Positions 1-10,163 of a DNA stretch of 64,000 nt are shown here, piece by piece. The position numbers and the translations under genes were made by a program. Below the pieces are notes generated by a model that had not been told where the DNA came from, made no database searches, and saw only the letters and a list, made by a program, of their open reading frames with translations. The stretch is taken from positions 1-64,000 of the forward strand of contig JAKZES010000001.1 of NCBI GenBank assembly GCA_022548915.1, written 5' to 3'. The stretch is from Verrucomicrobiaceae bacterium E54. Lineage in GTDB: Bacteria; Verrucomicrobiota; Verrucomicrobiia; Verrucomicrobiales; Akkermansiaceae. Every line of letters begins with the position of its first letter. Position 1 is the first letter of the stretch.

Positions 1-3000
1 GGCAGCGACACGCTGAACACGAATGCGGACACGGAGCTGACCGGGACGGCCGGCGAGGCGTTGAGCAACGGGGTGACGGTGTCGAACCTTGAGATCCTGG
101 GGACGACCAACGGCGTGCTCAACGGCAGCGGCGGCGATGATACCTTCAACCTGACCGGAGCAAACACCGGCAACGCGGGTGGGATTTCCTTCAGCGATGT
201 GACGACGGTGGACGCGGCGGGCGGAAATGATCAGGTGGTGACCAATGCTGATGTGGCATTGACCAGCGTCGCCAACCAGATTGCGACGAATGGAGTGACA
301 CTTAGCAACATCGAGTCGTTCAGTGCAGGGAGTGGAATCCTGGATGGAACTGCGGGTGCTGATGTTTTCAGCTATACTGGAGATCAGGCTGGAACCGCGA
401 ACGGAATTGCTTTTGTCGGCGTGGATACCATCAATGCAGGTGACCAGAACGACATCCTGAACCTGGGTGCAACCCAAGCGGGCGGCTTGGATTTCTTCGG
501 TCAGGGCGGCATTGATACAATCAACATCACGGGTGACTTGACCCTGACGACCGACATGCTTGATGCGGAGTTCTTCAATGTCGGGAGCAACACGGTGGAG
601 CTTACTGGCAACAATCTAATCGACAGCATCGCGGTCGATAACACCAACGGCACCCTGAACGTGAATGGTCCGGAAACCGTCCTTACCTACTCTTCGACTG
701 GTGGGACACTGGGAGGAGCAGGAATTCTCACCGCGACCAATGGTGCTTCTCTGAATGACGGCTCGAGCGTGGGAGGCAATCTCTTGGGGAACATCACCAG
801 CAACGGAACGGTGGGCGTGACTGGCACCATCGGTGGGGGAAGCCTGACCGTGCAGACCGGGACTCTGGCTCTCGCTGGGACATCGACCAATAGTCCTGTC
901 TTTATCATTGGAGGCGCGACGCTCGACAACCAGAACGGGGGACTGTCCGGTGGTGCACTCGTGGTGAATCAGGGAACCCTCGACGTTGATGTCGCTGATA
1001 CCGTGGCGGTCTACACATCAAATGGTGGCCTCCTCAGCGGAGCGGGCACCCTGACTGCCACCACGGCCAACCTGAACAATAATTCCAGTGTGACAGGCAA
1101 GCTTTCGGGCACCACGACCAGCAATGGGACGGTTCAGGTGACTGGCAGCATTGGCGGTGGCGCGCTGACGGTTCAGACGGGTACCCTCACTCTGGGAGGT
1201 GTGTCCACGAATGACACGGTTGCGATTCAGCCGGCATCGACCCTTGTCGATAACGGAGACCTCGGGGACACCGCCACGGTGACGAACCAGGGAACATTGA
1301 CGGTGAACACAACCGACACCATCGGTGTCCTGAACAACGACGGCGGGCTCGTGAATGGAACAGGAACGCTCACGGCGACCACCTACGATCTATCGGGTGG
1401 ATCGGAAATCGCGGCTCCAACCACGCTGGGGATGGGAATTCTCAACAGCGATGGAGCGGTGACTCTCCGAGGTACCTCCAATGCAGACACTATCAACATC
1501 AATACCGGCACTCTTTCCGTCATTGCTGGTGGGCAACTGGGGCAGGCCGCTTCCATTATCAATCTGGCGGGGGGCGCGAGTCTTCAAAACGGTGGAGGTC
1601 TGACCTACTCGGTTCTGCAGGGGACGGGGACGGTTGTAGGGGGACTCAATAATTCGGGAATCGTTTCTCCTGGTGGAGACGGCGTATTAGGAACACTCAC
1701 GATTGATGGAGACTTCACAAACTCTCCCGCAGGCACTCTTCGCATTGATGTCTCCAATCCGGGCGGCGCGCTCGGAGCAGACTTACTTAATGTCAATGGT
1801 GTTGCAACGTATGCGGGTAATTTGGATCTTAATCTTGTCGGCCCCGATGCACCTGATGGCGGCTCCTCGATTCAAATAGTTAACGCTGTGAGTGGCAGCG
1901 GAGCTTTAGCGCCTGACTTGGACTTTGCAACAAACGTCCTTTCCTACAGCTTCGATCCGTCAACAGGCGTGATTCAGTTCGACCTTGCAGACGAGGGGGC
2001 TAAATTCAGCAAGGCGTATCAAAATCTGAATGAGAATCAGACCGAGGTGTTCTTTGCGTTGGTAGAAGATACGCGAGATCCAGGTTTCCAGAACGTCGTG
2101 ACGACAATTGATCCGGCTACTGGTGAGATACGACATCAGTTGCTGCCGGGACAGCTCGACCCGACCTTGGAGGGAGGGTTGATGCGTGATGCGACCAATG
2201 ACGCCATTCAGCCGGGAGGAATTGTGACATCGGTCGTCAACCAGCTTTCGCCCGAGGTTCACCGGGGTCTTGCCGATTACTCCGAGGAGAATCTGCGGAA
2301 TCATGTCCGCAATGGGGAGCGCGCGCAGTCCATCCATCGGGGGGATCACATCGATGTCTTTGCCCAGCTCTGGGGGTCGACGGCCGGAGCACAGTCGCTC
2401 GCGAACAACGCCAGCTACACTGTGGAGACCTTCGGGCTGACGGGTGGTGTCCGCTATGAGGTGGCACCGCAGTGGGAGGTCGGAATGCTGCTTGGTGTGG
2501 ACACTGGAACCGTTTCAGGTGCACTGATCGATGCCGATTCCCAGGGCTTCATGCTTGGAGCCTTCGGAGGTTACCTCATCGATCCGGAGTCGTCGCTGCG
2601 GGCGACGGCCCATGTAGCCTACGGCATGTATGAGCACGACGTCACCCGCCAGAGCTTCGGTGGAGCCGTGCAGGCGAATGGGATTGGCTCGGATGTGTTC
2701 CAGATCGGTGGTGGGATTTCGGGTGTCGCTTATTCTTCCGGTCCGCTGCGCGTCATTCCCGGGGCCCGTTTGACCTACGCCAATGGTGAGGTTGATGCTT
2801 TCAGCGAGCGCGGTGCAGGCATTCCGCTGTCTGTCCAGGCTCAGGACATCGAGGCCCTACTCTTGGATTTGGAATTGCTGGTCGAGTATGACATCACGGA
2901 GAAGCTCAGTGTCTATGGATCACTTGGATACACCATGGATCTTCTGGATGATGAGGATGCCGTGGGTGCGAGTTTCGTTGCTGGTGGAGCGGCTGCCCGG

Positions 3001-3171
3001 CCGATGAGGGTTACGGCCCCAGGCATCGGCGACGAGGCATTCCTGTTCGGCGTCGGAGGTAGTTTTGAGGTCGCACCAAATGCCAAGGTCGGCATCCACT
3101 ACCTCGGTGAGTTTTTCTCTGATGCGGACGCTGCCCACAACTTCGGAATCGGCGGGGTGGTATCCTTCTGA
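1..3171 (+). CDS. Autotransporter adhesin-like protein (3' part, truncated by window start)
   Basis: The frame is open from the first base, so the 5' end lies outside the window and about 1056 residues are visible. The passenger starts with roughly 60-residue repeats (NGVTLSNIES..GILDGTAGADVF-type units, two to three visible), followed by longer glycine/threonine-rich repeats built around GGGSLTVQTGTL and SNGTVGVTG, typical of beta-helical passengers. From about nt 2340 to the end the protein switches to alternating amphipathic strands, matching an autotransporter beta-barrel translocator, and ends in phenylalanine (VVSF), the usual outer-membrane C-terminus. By family knowledge it would be a type Va-secreted surface protein; the ligand is unknown. 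A lipoprotein gene follows 11 bp downstream. Confidence 0.85.
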   Translation, partial: GSDTLNTNADTELTGTAGEALSNGVTVSNLEILGTTNGVLNGSGGDDTFNLTGANTGNAGGISFSDVTTVDAAGGNDQVVTNADVALTSVANQIATNGVTLSNIESFSAGSGILDGTAGADVFSYTGDQAGTANGIAFVGVDTINAGDQNDILNLGATQAGGLDFFGQGGIDTINITGDLTLTTDMLDAEFFNVGSNTVELTGNNLIDSIAVDNTNGTLNVNGPETVLTYSSTGGTLGGAGILTATNGASLNDGSSVGGNLLGNITSNGTVGVTGTIGGGSLTVQTGTLALAGTSTNSPVFIIGGATLDNQNGGLSGGALVVNQGTLDVDVADTVAVYTSNGGLLSGAGTLTATTANLNNNSSVTGKLSGTTTSNGTVQVTGSIGGGALTVQTGTLTLGGVSTNDTVAIQPASTLVDNGDLGDTATVTNQGTLTVNTTDTIGVLNNDGGLVNGTGTLTATTYDLSGGSEIAAPTTLGMGILNSDGAVTLRGTSNADTININTGTLSVIAGGQLGQAASIINLAGGASLQNGGGLTYSVLQGTGTVVGGLNNSGIVSPGGDGVLGTLTIDGDFTNSPAGTLRIDVSNPGGALGADLLNVNGVATYAGNLDLNLVGPDAPDGGSSIQIVNAVSGSGALAPDLDFATNVLSYSFDPSTGVIQFDLADEGAKFSKAYQNLNENQTEVFFALVEDTRDPGFQNVVTTIDPATGEIRHQLLPGQLDPTLEGGLMRDATNDAIQPGGIVTSVVNQLSPEVHRGLADYSEENLRNHVRNGERAQSIHRGDHIDVFAQLWGSTAGAQSLANNASYTVETFGLTGGVRYEVAPQWEVGMLLGVDTGTVSGALIDADSQGFMLGAFGGYLIDPESSLRATAHVAYGMYEHDVTRQSFGGAVQANGIGSDVFQIGGGISGVAYSSGPLRVIPGARLTYANGEVDAFSERGAGIPLSVQAQDIEALLLDLELLVEYDITEKLSVYGSLGYTMDLLDDEDAVGASFVAGGAAARPMRVTAPGIGDEAFLFGVGGSFEVAPNAKVGIHYLGEFFSDADAAHNFGIGGVVSF

Positions 3172-3182
3172 TTCAGCCTGCC

Positions 3183-3863
3183 ATGCGCTTCTCCATTCGA
3201 ATTATCCTTGTTGTGAGCCTCGGGATCCACCTCCCGGGGTGCAGCAAGGAGACGCAGTCGTCTGAGGCCCAACTTGGGACGGATACATCGCCTCGCGTGG
3301 TGGGTCTGGGCAATATTGTAGCCATTCCCCACCGTCTCGTCAGGGACGATGGCGCATATCAGATGGTTTCCATCATCGATGGCGTCGCGGCGAACCACAG
3401 GTTCATGGCGGCGGTGAGATTTGTCCGGGAACAGGGCGAGCGCCTGGTCAAGGAAGATGGAAAAGGCGAGCCGGAGGGAGGTGAAGCGAAGGAAGGCGTG
3501 CCGACCCAGGAAACCTACCGCAGGAATCAGGAGATTCTCCTCGAGACCTACGGTTTCAAGCCCGGGGGGGATCACCTGATGATGCCTGTGAGGAGTACCC
3601 TCTACGAGGTGAGTGATGCCGGGAGTGGCGAAGGGGCAGAGGTGACCCGCTCCAAGGTGATGGAGTTGGATTCCATCGAAGCCTACGAACTCCTTCAGAA
3701 GCTGCGTGAGGACTACGCCCGCTTGTCAGCCGAAGCTGGCGGCGAGGGAAAAGCGACGGAAGTCGCGGAACGCTTGAGGAGCGGGTTTGGCTTTGACGTC
3801 ACGAGGAAGTATGAGCTTGAGGTCAGCAAAACGGTGCTATTTCAGAAAGTCGATGGGTCCTGA
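3183..3863 (+). CDS. Putative lipoprotein, unknown function
   Basis: A 226-residue protein with a short basic start (MRFSIR), a hydrophobic stretch and a lipobox LPGC at residues 17-20, so it should be lipidated on Cys20 after signal peptidase II cleavage. The rest is soluble, charged and without a motif I recognise; residues 90-115 are glycine/glutamate rich, suggesting a linker. It starts 11 bp after the autotransporter stop codon and probably shares its transcript, so a periplasmic or outer-membrane accessory role for that surface protein is possible but is inference only. Confidence 0.7.
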   Translation: MRFSIRIILVVSLGIHLPGCSKETQSSEAQLGTDTSPRVVGLGNIVAIPHRLVRDDGAYQMVSIIDGVAANHRFMAAVRFVREQGERLVKEDGKGEPEGGEAKEGVPTQETYRRNQEILLETYGFKPGGDHLMMPVRSTLYEVSDAGSGEGAEVTRSKVMELDSIEAYELLQKLREDYARLSAEAGGEGKATEVAERLRSGFGFDVTRKYELEVSKTVLFQKVDGS

Positions 3864-3949
3864 TTGAGGCGGGGCCCGGCGATTGACTGGCCCGACCGAT
3901 GCGCTTGTGAGCCCCATCGCGACAAGAAAATACCAACCACTATCAGGGG

Positions 3950-6900
3950 ATGAGGGATTTCTTTGGTCCAGACCGGAATGGCCGTCGCTCGAAGCTCCTT
4001 TGGATGCTGGGGCTTGGTGGGTCGGTAATCGTGATTCTCATCCTTGCATGGGGCCGCAACTGGCGGGGCCAGGATGAGCGGGGTTCGGGGTCGACGGTAA
4101 TGGTGTCGCAGCGCGAGGCGGCGCAGAGTCGATCCCCTGCGGGACTGGCTGCCGGGGAGGCGGGCAATGGGAGAGGTGAGGCGGGTCGGGAGTCAGAAAA
4201 AGAAGAGCGCCCGCGGGATCGGGGTTTTCGTGGAGACCATGCGTGGGGACGGACCTCGGCGGGAACGACGACCGTTTCCAATGGGGGGCGGCGAGGAGAC
4301 TTAGACGGCAAGCAGCGCGTTGGAGCGGTGCGCAGGGATCCGGCTCCAGAACCCCGCCCCGAGGGTGACATTGCGGCGATCCTCGAGGGCGTGGACATGG
4401 CGGATGAGAAACAGCGCGCTGCGGCGGTGGCGAAGATTCGGGCTCTGGAAGATGCCCGGTTGGATTGGGCGAGGGCCAAGGCACGGCGGATGAGTATCCC
4501 GATCATCATTCCAAGAGAGGATGGGTCCAAGGCCGAGCTTTTTGACTTTGTGGAGGATCGCCCCCAGTATCGTGCGACGAACAATCAAGACGCTGCAATC
4601 TCGACGAATGCTGCGGCCCTGAGGGTCAGCCCCTTCAGCGTGACGGGTGGGAGTCTCCGCGTAGGCGTCTGGGATGAGGCGAGGGTGCGGAACAGCCATC
4701 AGGAGTTCGGTTCCAGGGTGTCGATTCAGGACAGCAGCCCGACCTTCAGCAATCACGCGACACACGTGGCCGGGACCATAGGTGCCAGCGGGACGGTGAG
4801 CAGTGCAAAAGGTATGGCACCGGCCGTGCGGATCCATTCCTATGACTGGAACAGCGACGGGTCGGAGTTTGCTTCTGCGGGGGCCGCCACACCTCTGCAG
4901 TCCTCAAGGGTCCTTGTTTCCAACCATTCCTACGGCTTCATCCGCGGGTATAGTTGGAACAACGGCTGGACCTGGTATGGTTCAGGGACGAGTAGTTCGT
5001 CGGTTGATCCGGAGTTTGGTCGCTACTCGGACTCTAGTCGCAGTTGGGACAGCTACGCCCAGAGTCTTCCTTACACGCTCATCTGCAAGGCCGCCGGGAA
5101 CGACCGCAACAACAACCCGTCCAATGGGAGTATCGTGCAAGTTAGGAGCACAGGCGGAACTTTCACCATGAGCAGCAGCAGTCCCAAGGGGGACGGCATC
5201 TACAAGGGAGGTTATGATCTGATCGAGGGGATGGGCCTTTCCAAGAATGTTCTTACGGTGGGAGCGGTCGATGATGCGGTTTCGGGCTCCAGTCGTTCGG
5301 TGGGGGCAGCATCAATGTCGTCCTTTAGTTCCTGGGGGCCTGCGGACGATGGACGGATCAAGCCAGATGTGGTGGGAAATGGAGTTGGCGTCTATTCGCC
5401 GGTCGCAACGAGCGACAGTGCCTATTCAAGCTACGGCGGAACGAGCATGGCGACTCCGAATGTGGCGGGAACCGCCATGCTTCTGACAGATTACTATCAG
5501 AAGCGTTTCCCGGGTCAGCAGATGCGGGCCAGCACGCTCAAGGCTTTGCTGATTCACACGGCGGACGATTTGGGGCGACCCGGGCCCGACTATCAGAATG
5601 GCTGGGGGCTGGTCAACGGAAAGGCAGCAGCCGAAGTGATCGATCAGCACGCTTCGAGCTCCGGGAGCCCGAAGATCATTGAGAGCCAGGTCGGCTCAAA
5701 CGCTGTCAAGGTGCACACCTTCCAATGGGATGGTGTGGGTGCGATCCGCGCCACACTGGTGTGGCACGATCCGGCGGGCACCGAGAAATCGGGCGGGGAC
5801 AACCGGAGCAAGGCACTCGTAAATGATCTGGATCTTAAAGTCATCGCGCCGAATTCAACCCAGTACTATCCTTTCGTGATGCCCCATGTGGGCTCGTGGA
5901 GCCAGTCGTCGCTCAGCCAGACGGCGACGACGGGTGTCAACAGCGTCGATAATGTCGAGCAGGTTCTGATTCAGAATCCGGGGACGCCTGGGACGTTCAC
6001 GGTGGAGGTTCGTGCGAACGGTAGTTTTTCCGGAGGGCAACAGGCCTATTCCCTGATACTCACGGGCAGCGCCACCGCTTCTGCACAAACCCGTGTGATT
6101 GACCTGTCGGGAAGTCTCTCCTTTGGGAATGTGACAACTGGTCAGAGTGCGTTTCGGAACTTGCTTATCAGAAATCTCGGCAACGACGACCTGAGTATTT
6201 CCTCCATCAGCTACCCGACCGGCTTTTCGGGGAGTACATCGGGTGCGGTCATTCCGCCGGGTGGCTCGATCAACAGAACTGTCACCTTCGCTCCTTCGAC
6301 CGGGGGGGCATACAGCGGGAATGTGACGGTATTCTCGGACAAGACATCCGGAACGAATACCCGACTGGCAACGGGTTCGGGAGTCGTGGGGGTCACCAAT
6401 CTGAACAATGGCGTCCCAGTGACGGGGCTCTCGGGGGACGGAGGTTCTGAGCGAGTGTATCGCTTCAGCGTTCCCCCTGGCCAGGAATCCCTGTCGTTCG
6501 AGATCTCGGGAGGAAGTGGTGACTGCGACTTGTATGTGCGTTATGGATCAATTCCAACTACCAGCGATTGGGACCATCGACCTTACTTGGGCGGAAACGA
6601 TGAAACCGTCACCATCAACAATCCCGCAGCTGGAGATTGGTACGTGATGCTGCGTGGCTATTCAAGTTATTCGGGAGTCTCCCTGGTGGCAAGCTATCAG
6701 GCTCCCGTGGTGACAACCCGGATCATCCGACTCAGTGGAAGTTTGTCCTTCGGGCAGGTTTCGACCTTTTCAACCAGTGACCGGGAATTGCGGATTCATA
6801 ATGACGGCAATGCTCCGTTGTCGGTGAGTTCGATCAACCTTCCGACAGGTTTCTCGGGATCATGGTCAGGCAACATCGCGCCTGGAGGAAGTCAAGCAGT

Positions 6901-9205
6901 GACAATCACCTTCGCACCTGTGGATGACATCGTCTATGCGGGGAATCTGAGTGTGAATTCCAACAAGACATCAGGTGTTTCGATCGCCTCGATCTCCGGA
7001 AGTGGCGTTAATTCTGTCTATCCGCTTTCCAACGGCATCCCGGTCAACGGATTGAATGGACTGTTGGGTTCAGAGCAGTTTTTTAAAATCACCGTACCTT
7101 CTGGCCAAACCCGCCTCACGGTTTCCACTTCAGGAGGTATCGGCGACGTCGATCTGTATGTCCGGCGTGGATCGGAACCGACTATTTCCAGCTACACCCA
7201 ACGTTCGATCAGCAGCGGGAATTCCGAGACAATCACCATCACGAATCCACAGAGTGGAGAATGGTTTATTCTTCTTCATGCCTTCAGCCAGTACCGGGAT
7301 GTCCAATTGATCGCGTCCTACGAAGCGGTGGTCGCGCAGACCCGCATCATTCGGCTGACCGGCAATCTGGCTTTCGGCGATGTGAAGATCGGTCAATCGA
7401 AGACGCAGTTCTTCACGATCCACAACGACGGCAATTCCTCGTTGTTCGTGAATGGTTTGAATCTTCCGCAGGGCTTTACCGGGAACTACTCGGGTTCGAT
7501 TCCCAGTGGTCAGTCGCAGTCGGTGGGGGTAACCTTCGAGCCCTTCAATGCGGCATCCTACGGGGGCAATCTGGTCGTCAACTCCAATGCCACCTCGGGG
7601 GGGTCGACCATGCCGGTGTCGGGAACGGGAAGCGGCACCTTGGCGTTGTCGCGTTTGGAATCAACGGCGACTGCGGCGGGTGGCAGCGGGGCGATCGATG
7701 TCAGTTGTTCCGGTCCGTGGTCTTGGAGTACGGCGGCGGCCTGGATTTCCAGTGCATTCGGGTCCAACCAATCCGGCAACCTGGAATTCGTCTTCTCGGT
7801 CGCAGAGAACCCATCCACGGATCCGCGGACGGCAGTGATTTCCTTCACACAGGGAGGCTTGACGCTGGTTCATACCGTCACCCAGGCCGGTTCCGCGCCA
7901 TTGCTGGAGCTGAGTGCGGACGCACGTGGATTCAGTTCAGGAGGGGCGGCATCCTCCAACTTCAATGTGATCTCCAACCAAACGTGGTCGTGGAGCAAGA
8001 GTGTCTCATGGATCACCAGTTCCGAGCCGGGCTCCCAGAATGGCAACACAGTCTTCAGCTACTCCGTGGCTGCGAATCCGACGACGGCGATTCGTGAAGG
8101 AATCATCACCTTCACCCAGGGACCTTTGACCAGGATCCACCGGGTGACGCAGGCGGGTGCTGCGGTGACCTTGGACCTCAACACGACCCGGATTCAGAAC
8201 GTCTCGTCGTCCGGGGCGAGCTACGTGGTTTCCGTCAGCTCGAATGGGGAGTGGCACTGGGTTTCGGATGCGGCTTGGGGCAAGGCACCAAGCGAGGCGG
8301 CCGTGCAATCCGGGAACCAAACCTTCTCGCTGTCGGTGGATCCCAATCCGACGGTCTTCGGTCGGTCGATGAATTTCAACTTCTCGCACGGCGCACTGAA
8401 CAAGACTCTGACCGTTGAGCAGGCTGGAGCGCAAGCGACTCTTACTCTTGGGTCCCTCTCGTCATTGATTGGTGGAGAAGGTGGCGGTGCCGACATTGAT
8501 GTCACTTCCAACACGGCATGGAATTGGTTCACCAACGATTCATGGGTCACCGCAGTCGGTCAGCCTCCCCAGCAAAGTGGTTCCCGCACCTTCTCGTTAT
8601 CTATTGAGCAGAACTCGAGTAGCACACCCAGAACCGGAACCATTTACTTTCATACTCCGGATTATTCCACATTTGAGAGCCATACTGTCACCCAGGAAGG
8701 CTTTGTTTCGGAGCTGACGGTCACCCCGACGCAGCGGAACGTGGATGAATCGGGTGGAGTGTTCGATCTGACGGTCGGCAGCAACACGAGCTGGGACTGG
8801 TCATCGAGCGGGGACAGTTGGGTTACCAGTGGCGAACTGCCCTCGCAGGATGGACCCCAGACCTTCACCTATGAGGTGGGTGCGAATACAAGCAGCGCCC
8901 CCCGAAGCACCTTGCTGACTTTCCAGGCGGGTGGAATCATACGAACCCACGAGATCCTCCAAGCTGGTTCGGCGGCTGCGGATCCGCCGAAGATCACCAA
9001 TCTTGAATCCTCCGGTTCCAGCGCGATTATCTCCTTCGAAACCATCGTGGGAAGAAGCTATCGGATCCGCTGGGGACCGAACCTTGATTCGATGCCCAAC
9101 AAGCTTGAGGGCATACCTGGAAGCGGAGGCGTGGTCACCCGGACGCTCGCCGGCGCGGGTTCCGCGCTCAATGACCGCATGTTCTTCACAGTAGAGGACT
9201 ACTGA
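3950..9205 (+). CDS. Giant subtilisin-like (S8) serine protease with PPC, HYDIN-like and BACON repeats
   Basis: 1751 residues. Residues 15-34 form a single hydrophobic segment (signal or signal anchor), followed by a long charged, low-complexity region to about 200. The S8 domain spans about 235-560: Asp242 in VGVWDEAR, His269 in SNHATHVAG, oxyanion Asn384 in AAGNDRN and Ser499 in GGTSMATP, so the triad is intact. A beta-sandwich with VNDLDLKV follows (590-705). Next come three ASPM/SPD-2/HYDIN-type Ig repeats (about 714-815, 923-1020, 1130-1225) alternating with two pre-peptidase C-terminal (PPC) domains (820-920, 1024-1125). Five BACON-like repeats (1231-1675, each ending near VTQAG) come after these, then a short C-terminal module. 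No cell-wall or PEP-CTERM sorting signal is visible. BACON and PPC domains suggest binding to glycoprotein or polysaccharide substrates. Confidence 0.93.
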   Translation: MRDFFGPDRNGRRSKLLWMLGLGGSVIVILILAWGRNWRGQDERGSGSTVMVSQREAAQSRSPAGLAAGEAGNGRGEAGRESEKEERPRDRGFRGDHAWGRTSAGTTTVSNGGRRGDLDGKQRVGAVRRDPAPEPRPEGDIAAILEGVDMADEKQRAAAVAKIRALEDARLDWARAKARRMSIPIIIPREDGSKAELFDFVEDRPQYRATNNQDAAISTNAAALRVSPFSVTGGSLRVGVWDEARVRNSHQEFGSRVSIQDSSPTFSNHATHVAGTIGASGTVSSAKGMAPAVRIHSYDWNSDGSEFASAGAATPLQSSRVLVSNHSYGFIRGYSWNNGWTWYGSGTSSSSVDPEFGRYSDSSRSWDSYAQSLPYTLICKAAGNDRNNNPSNGSIVQVRSTGGTFTMSSSSPKGDGIYKGGYDLIEGMGLSKNVLTVGAVDDAVSGSSRSVGAASMSSFSSWGPADDGRIKPDVVGNGVGVYSPVATSDSAYSSYGGTSMATPNVAGTAMLLTDYYQKRFPGQQMRASTLKALLIHTADDLGRPGPDYQNGWGLVNGKAAAEVIDQHASSSGSPKIIESQVGSNAVKVHTFQWDGVGAIRATLVWHDPAGTEKSGGDNRSKALVNDLDLKVIAPNSTQYYPFVMPHVGSWSQSSLSQTATTGVNSVDNVEQVLIQNPGTPGTFTVEVRANGSFSGGQQAYSLILTGSATASAQTRVIDLSGSLSFGNVTTGQSAFRNLLIRNLGNDDLSISSISYPTGFSGSTSGAVIPPGGSINRTVTFAPSTGGAYSGNVTVFSDKTSGTNTRLATGSGVVGVTNLNNGVPVTGLSGDGGSERVYRFSVPPGQESLSFEISGGSGDCDLYVRYGSIPTTSDWDHRPYLGGNDETVTINNPAAGDWYVMLRGYSSYSGVSLVASYQAPVVTTRIIRLSGSLSFGQVSTFSTSDRELRIHNDGNAPLSVSSINLPTGFSGSWSGNIAPGGSQAVTITFAPVDDIVYAGNLSVNSNKTSGVSIASISGSGVNSVYPLSNGIPVNGLNGLLGSEQFFKITVPSGQTRLTVSTSGGIGDVDLYVRRGSEPTISSYTQRSISSGNSETITITNPQSGEWFILLHAFSQYRDVQLIASYEAVVAQTRIIRLTGNLAFGDVKIGQSKTQFFTIHNDGNSSLFVNGLNLPQGFTGNYSGSIPSGQSQSVGVTFEPFNAASYGGNLVVNSNATSGGSTMPVSGTGSGTLALSRLESTATAAGGSGAIDVSCSGPWSWSTAAAWISSAFGSNQSGNLEFVFSVAENPSTDPRTAVISFTQGGLTLVHTVTQAGSAPLLELSADARGFSSGGAASSNFNVISNQTWSWSKSVSWITSSEPGSQNGNTVFSYSVAANPTTAIREGIITFTQGPLTRIHRVTQAGAAVTLDLNTTRIQNVSSSGASYVVSVSSNGEWHWVSDAAWGKAPSEAAVQSGNQTFSLSVDPNPTVFGRSMNFNFSHGALNKTLTVEQAGAQATLTLGSLSSLIGGEGGGADIDVTSNTAWNWFTNDSWVTAVGQPPQQSGSRTFSLSIEQNSSSTPRTGTIYFHTPDYSTFESHTVTQEGFVSELTVTPTQRNVDESGGVFDLTVGSNTSWDWSSSGDSWVTSGELPSQDGPQTFTYEVGANTSSAPRSTLLTFQAGGIIRTHEILQAGSAAADPPKITNLESSGSSAIISFETIVGRSYRIRWGPNLDSMPNKLEGIPGSGGVVTRTLAGAGSALNDRMFFTVEDY

Positions 9206-9223
9206 GTCGTTGCTGACTTGAGG

Positions 9224-9239
9224 AGTTTCCCCGGAAACT
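9224..9239 (+). terminator. Small hairpin after the subtilase gene
   Basis: A 7-bp perfect stem AGTTTCC/GGAAACT with a CC loop sits 18 bp after the protease stop codon. It is followed by TGAGTCTTCTC rather than a clean T-tract, so it is at best a weak intrinsic terminator. Confidence 0.35.
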
Positions 9240-9269
9240 TGAGTCTTCTCAGGGCGGACGGGAGAGCCC

Positions 9270-9275
9270 TAGGCT
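9270..9275 (+). promoter_or_regulatory. Candidate -10 box (TAGGCT) of a leaderless promoter
   Basis: TAGGCT lies exactly 6 nt before the ATG at 9282, with no room for a ribosome binding site. The same spacing recurs at several other genes in this window. No convincing -35 is seen at the expected distance. Confidence 0.5.
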
Positions 9276-9281
9276 GCGCGC

Positions 9282-10160
9282 ATGGCCGGAGGAAGTCTGC
9301 TGATGCTGTTGGACGACATTGCGTCGATCCTCGACGACGTCGCACTCATGACCAAGAAGGCGGCTTCGAAGACCGCCGGGGTGCTGGGGGATGACCTGGC
9401 GCTGAATGCGGAACAGGTGAGCGGGGTGGTGGCGAAGCGTGAGCTTCCGGTGGTGTGGGCGGTGGCCAGGGGATCCTTCGTCAACAAGCTGATCCTGGTG
9501 CCGGCGGCGCTGGCCCTGAATCACTTTGCATCGTGGGCAGTCACGCCCTTGCTGATGATCGGCGGTGCCTATCTCTGCTTCGAGGGGGTCGAAAAGCTGA
9601 TCCACTACATCGTCCGCAAGCGCGAGAGGACGGTCGAGGCGGCGGTGGAAAAGGTGAGGGAACTTCAGCACGGCGAGGTGGACGAGAAAGCGAAGATCAA
9701 GGGGGCGGTCCGCACCGACTTCGTGCTCTCGGCGGAGATCATTGTGATCACGCTCGGAGTGGTCGCCGCGCGGCCTTTCGCGACGCAGGCGCTGGTGCTT
9801 TCCGCGATCGCCGCGCTGATGACGGTCGGCGTCTATGGCCTGGTGGCCGGCATCGTGAAGCTCGATGACCTCGGCCTCTACCTGAGCCGGAAGGGGATGG
9901 CGATCGGGCGGGCGATCCTTTGGGCCGCACCGTTCCTGATGAAGACGCTGTCGGTGGTCGGCACGGCGGCGATGTTTCTGGTCGGAGGGCAGATATTGGT
10001 GCACGGCATTCCGCCGGTGCATCACGGGATCGAGCATTTGGTCGAACCTTGGGGCGGCGGGGGAAAGGTGGCGATGACGCTGTTCAACGGGCTGTTCGGG
10101 ATCGTCGCCGGGGCCTTGGTGCTGCTCGTCCTCAAGCCCTTCCTGAAGCAGGGGCATTGA
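9282..10160 (+). CDS. yedI: DUF808 family inner-membrane protein (YedI-like)
   Basis: 292 residues. The start (MAGGSLLMLLDDIASILDDV) and the stretches KTAGVLGDDLALNAEQVSG and RELPVVWAVARGS match the very conserved N-terminus of the DUF808/YedI family of polytopic membrane proteins; length is normal for the family. Several hydrophobic segments follow (around 85-105, 150-185, 205-240 and 265-285). Molecular function of the family is not established. The ATG is placed by the conserved N-terminus and by a TAGGCT box 6 nt upstream. Confidence 0.9.
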   Translation: MAGGSLLMLLDDIASILDDVALMTKKAASKTAGVLGDDLALNAEQVSGVVAKRELPVVWAVARGSFVNKLILVPAALALNHFASWAVTPLLMIGGAYLCFEGVEKLIHYIVRKRERTVEAAVEKVRELQHGEVDEKAKIKGAVRTDFVLSAEIIVITLGVVAARPFATQALVLSAIAALMTVGVYGLVAGIVKLDDLGLYLSRKGMAIGRAILWAAPFLMKTLSVVGTAAMFLVGGQILVHGIPPVHHGIEHLVEPWGGGGKVAMTLFNGLFGIVAGALVLLVLKPFLKQGH

Positions 10161-10163
10161 GGA

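Noticed and set aside
9249-10157. Long minus-strand open frame opposite the DUF808 gene
   Set aside because: It is rich in Arg, His, Gln and Pro without a family match, whereas the plus strand encodes a clear DUF808 protein.
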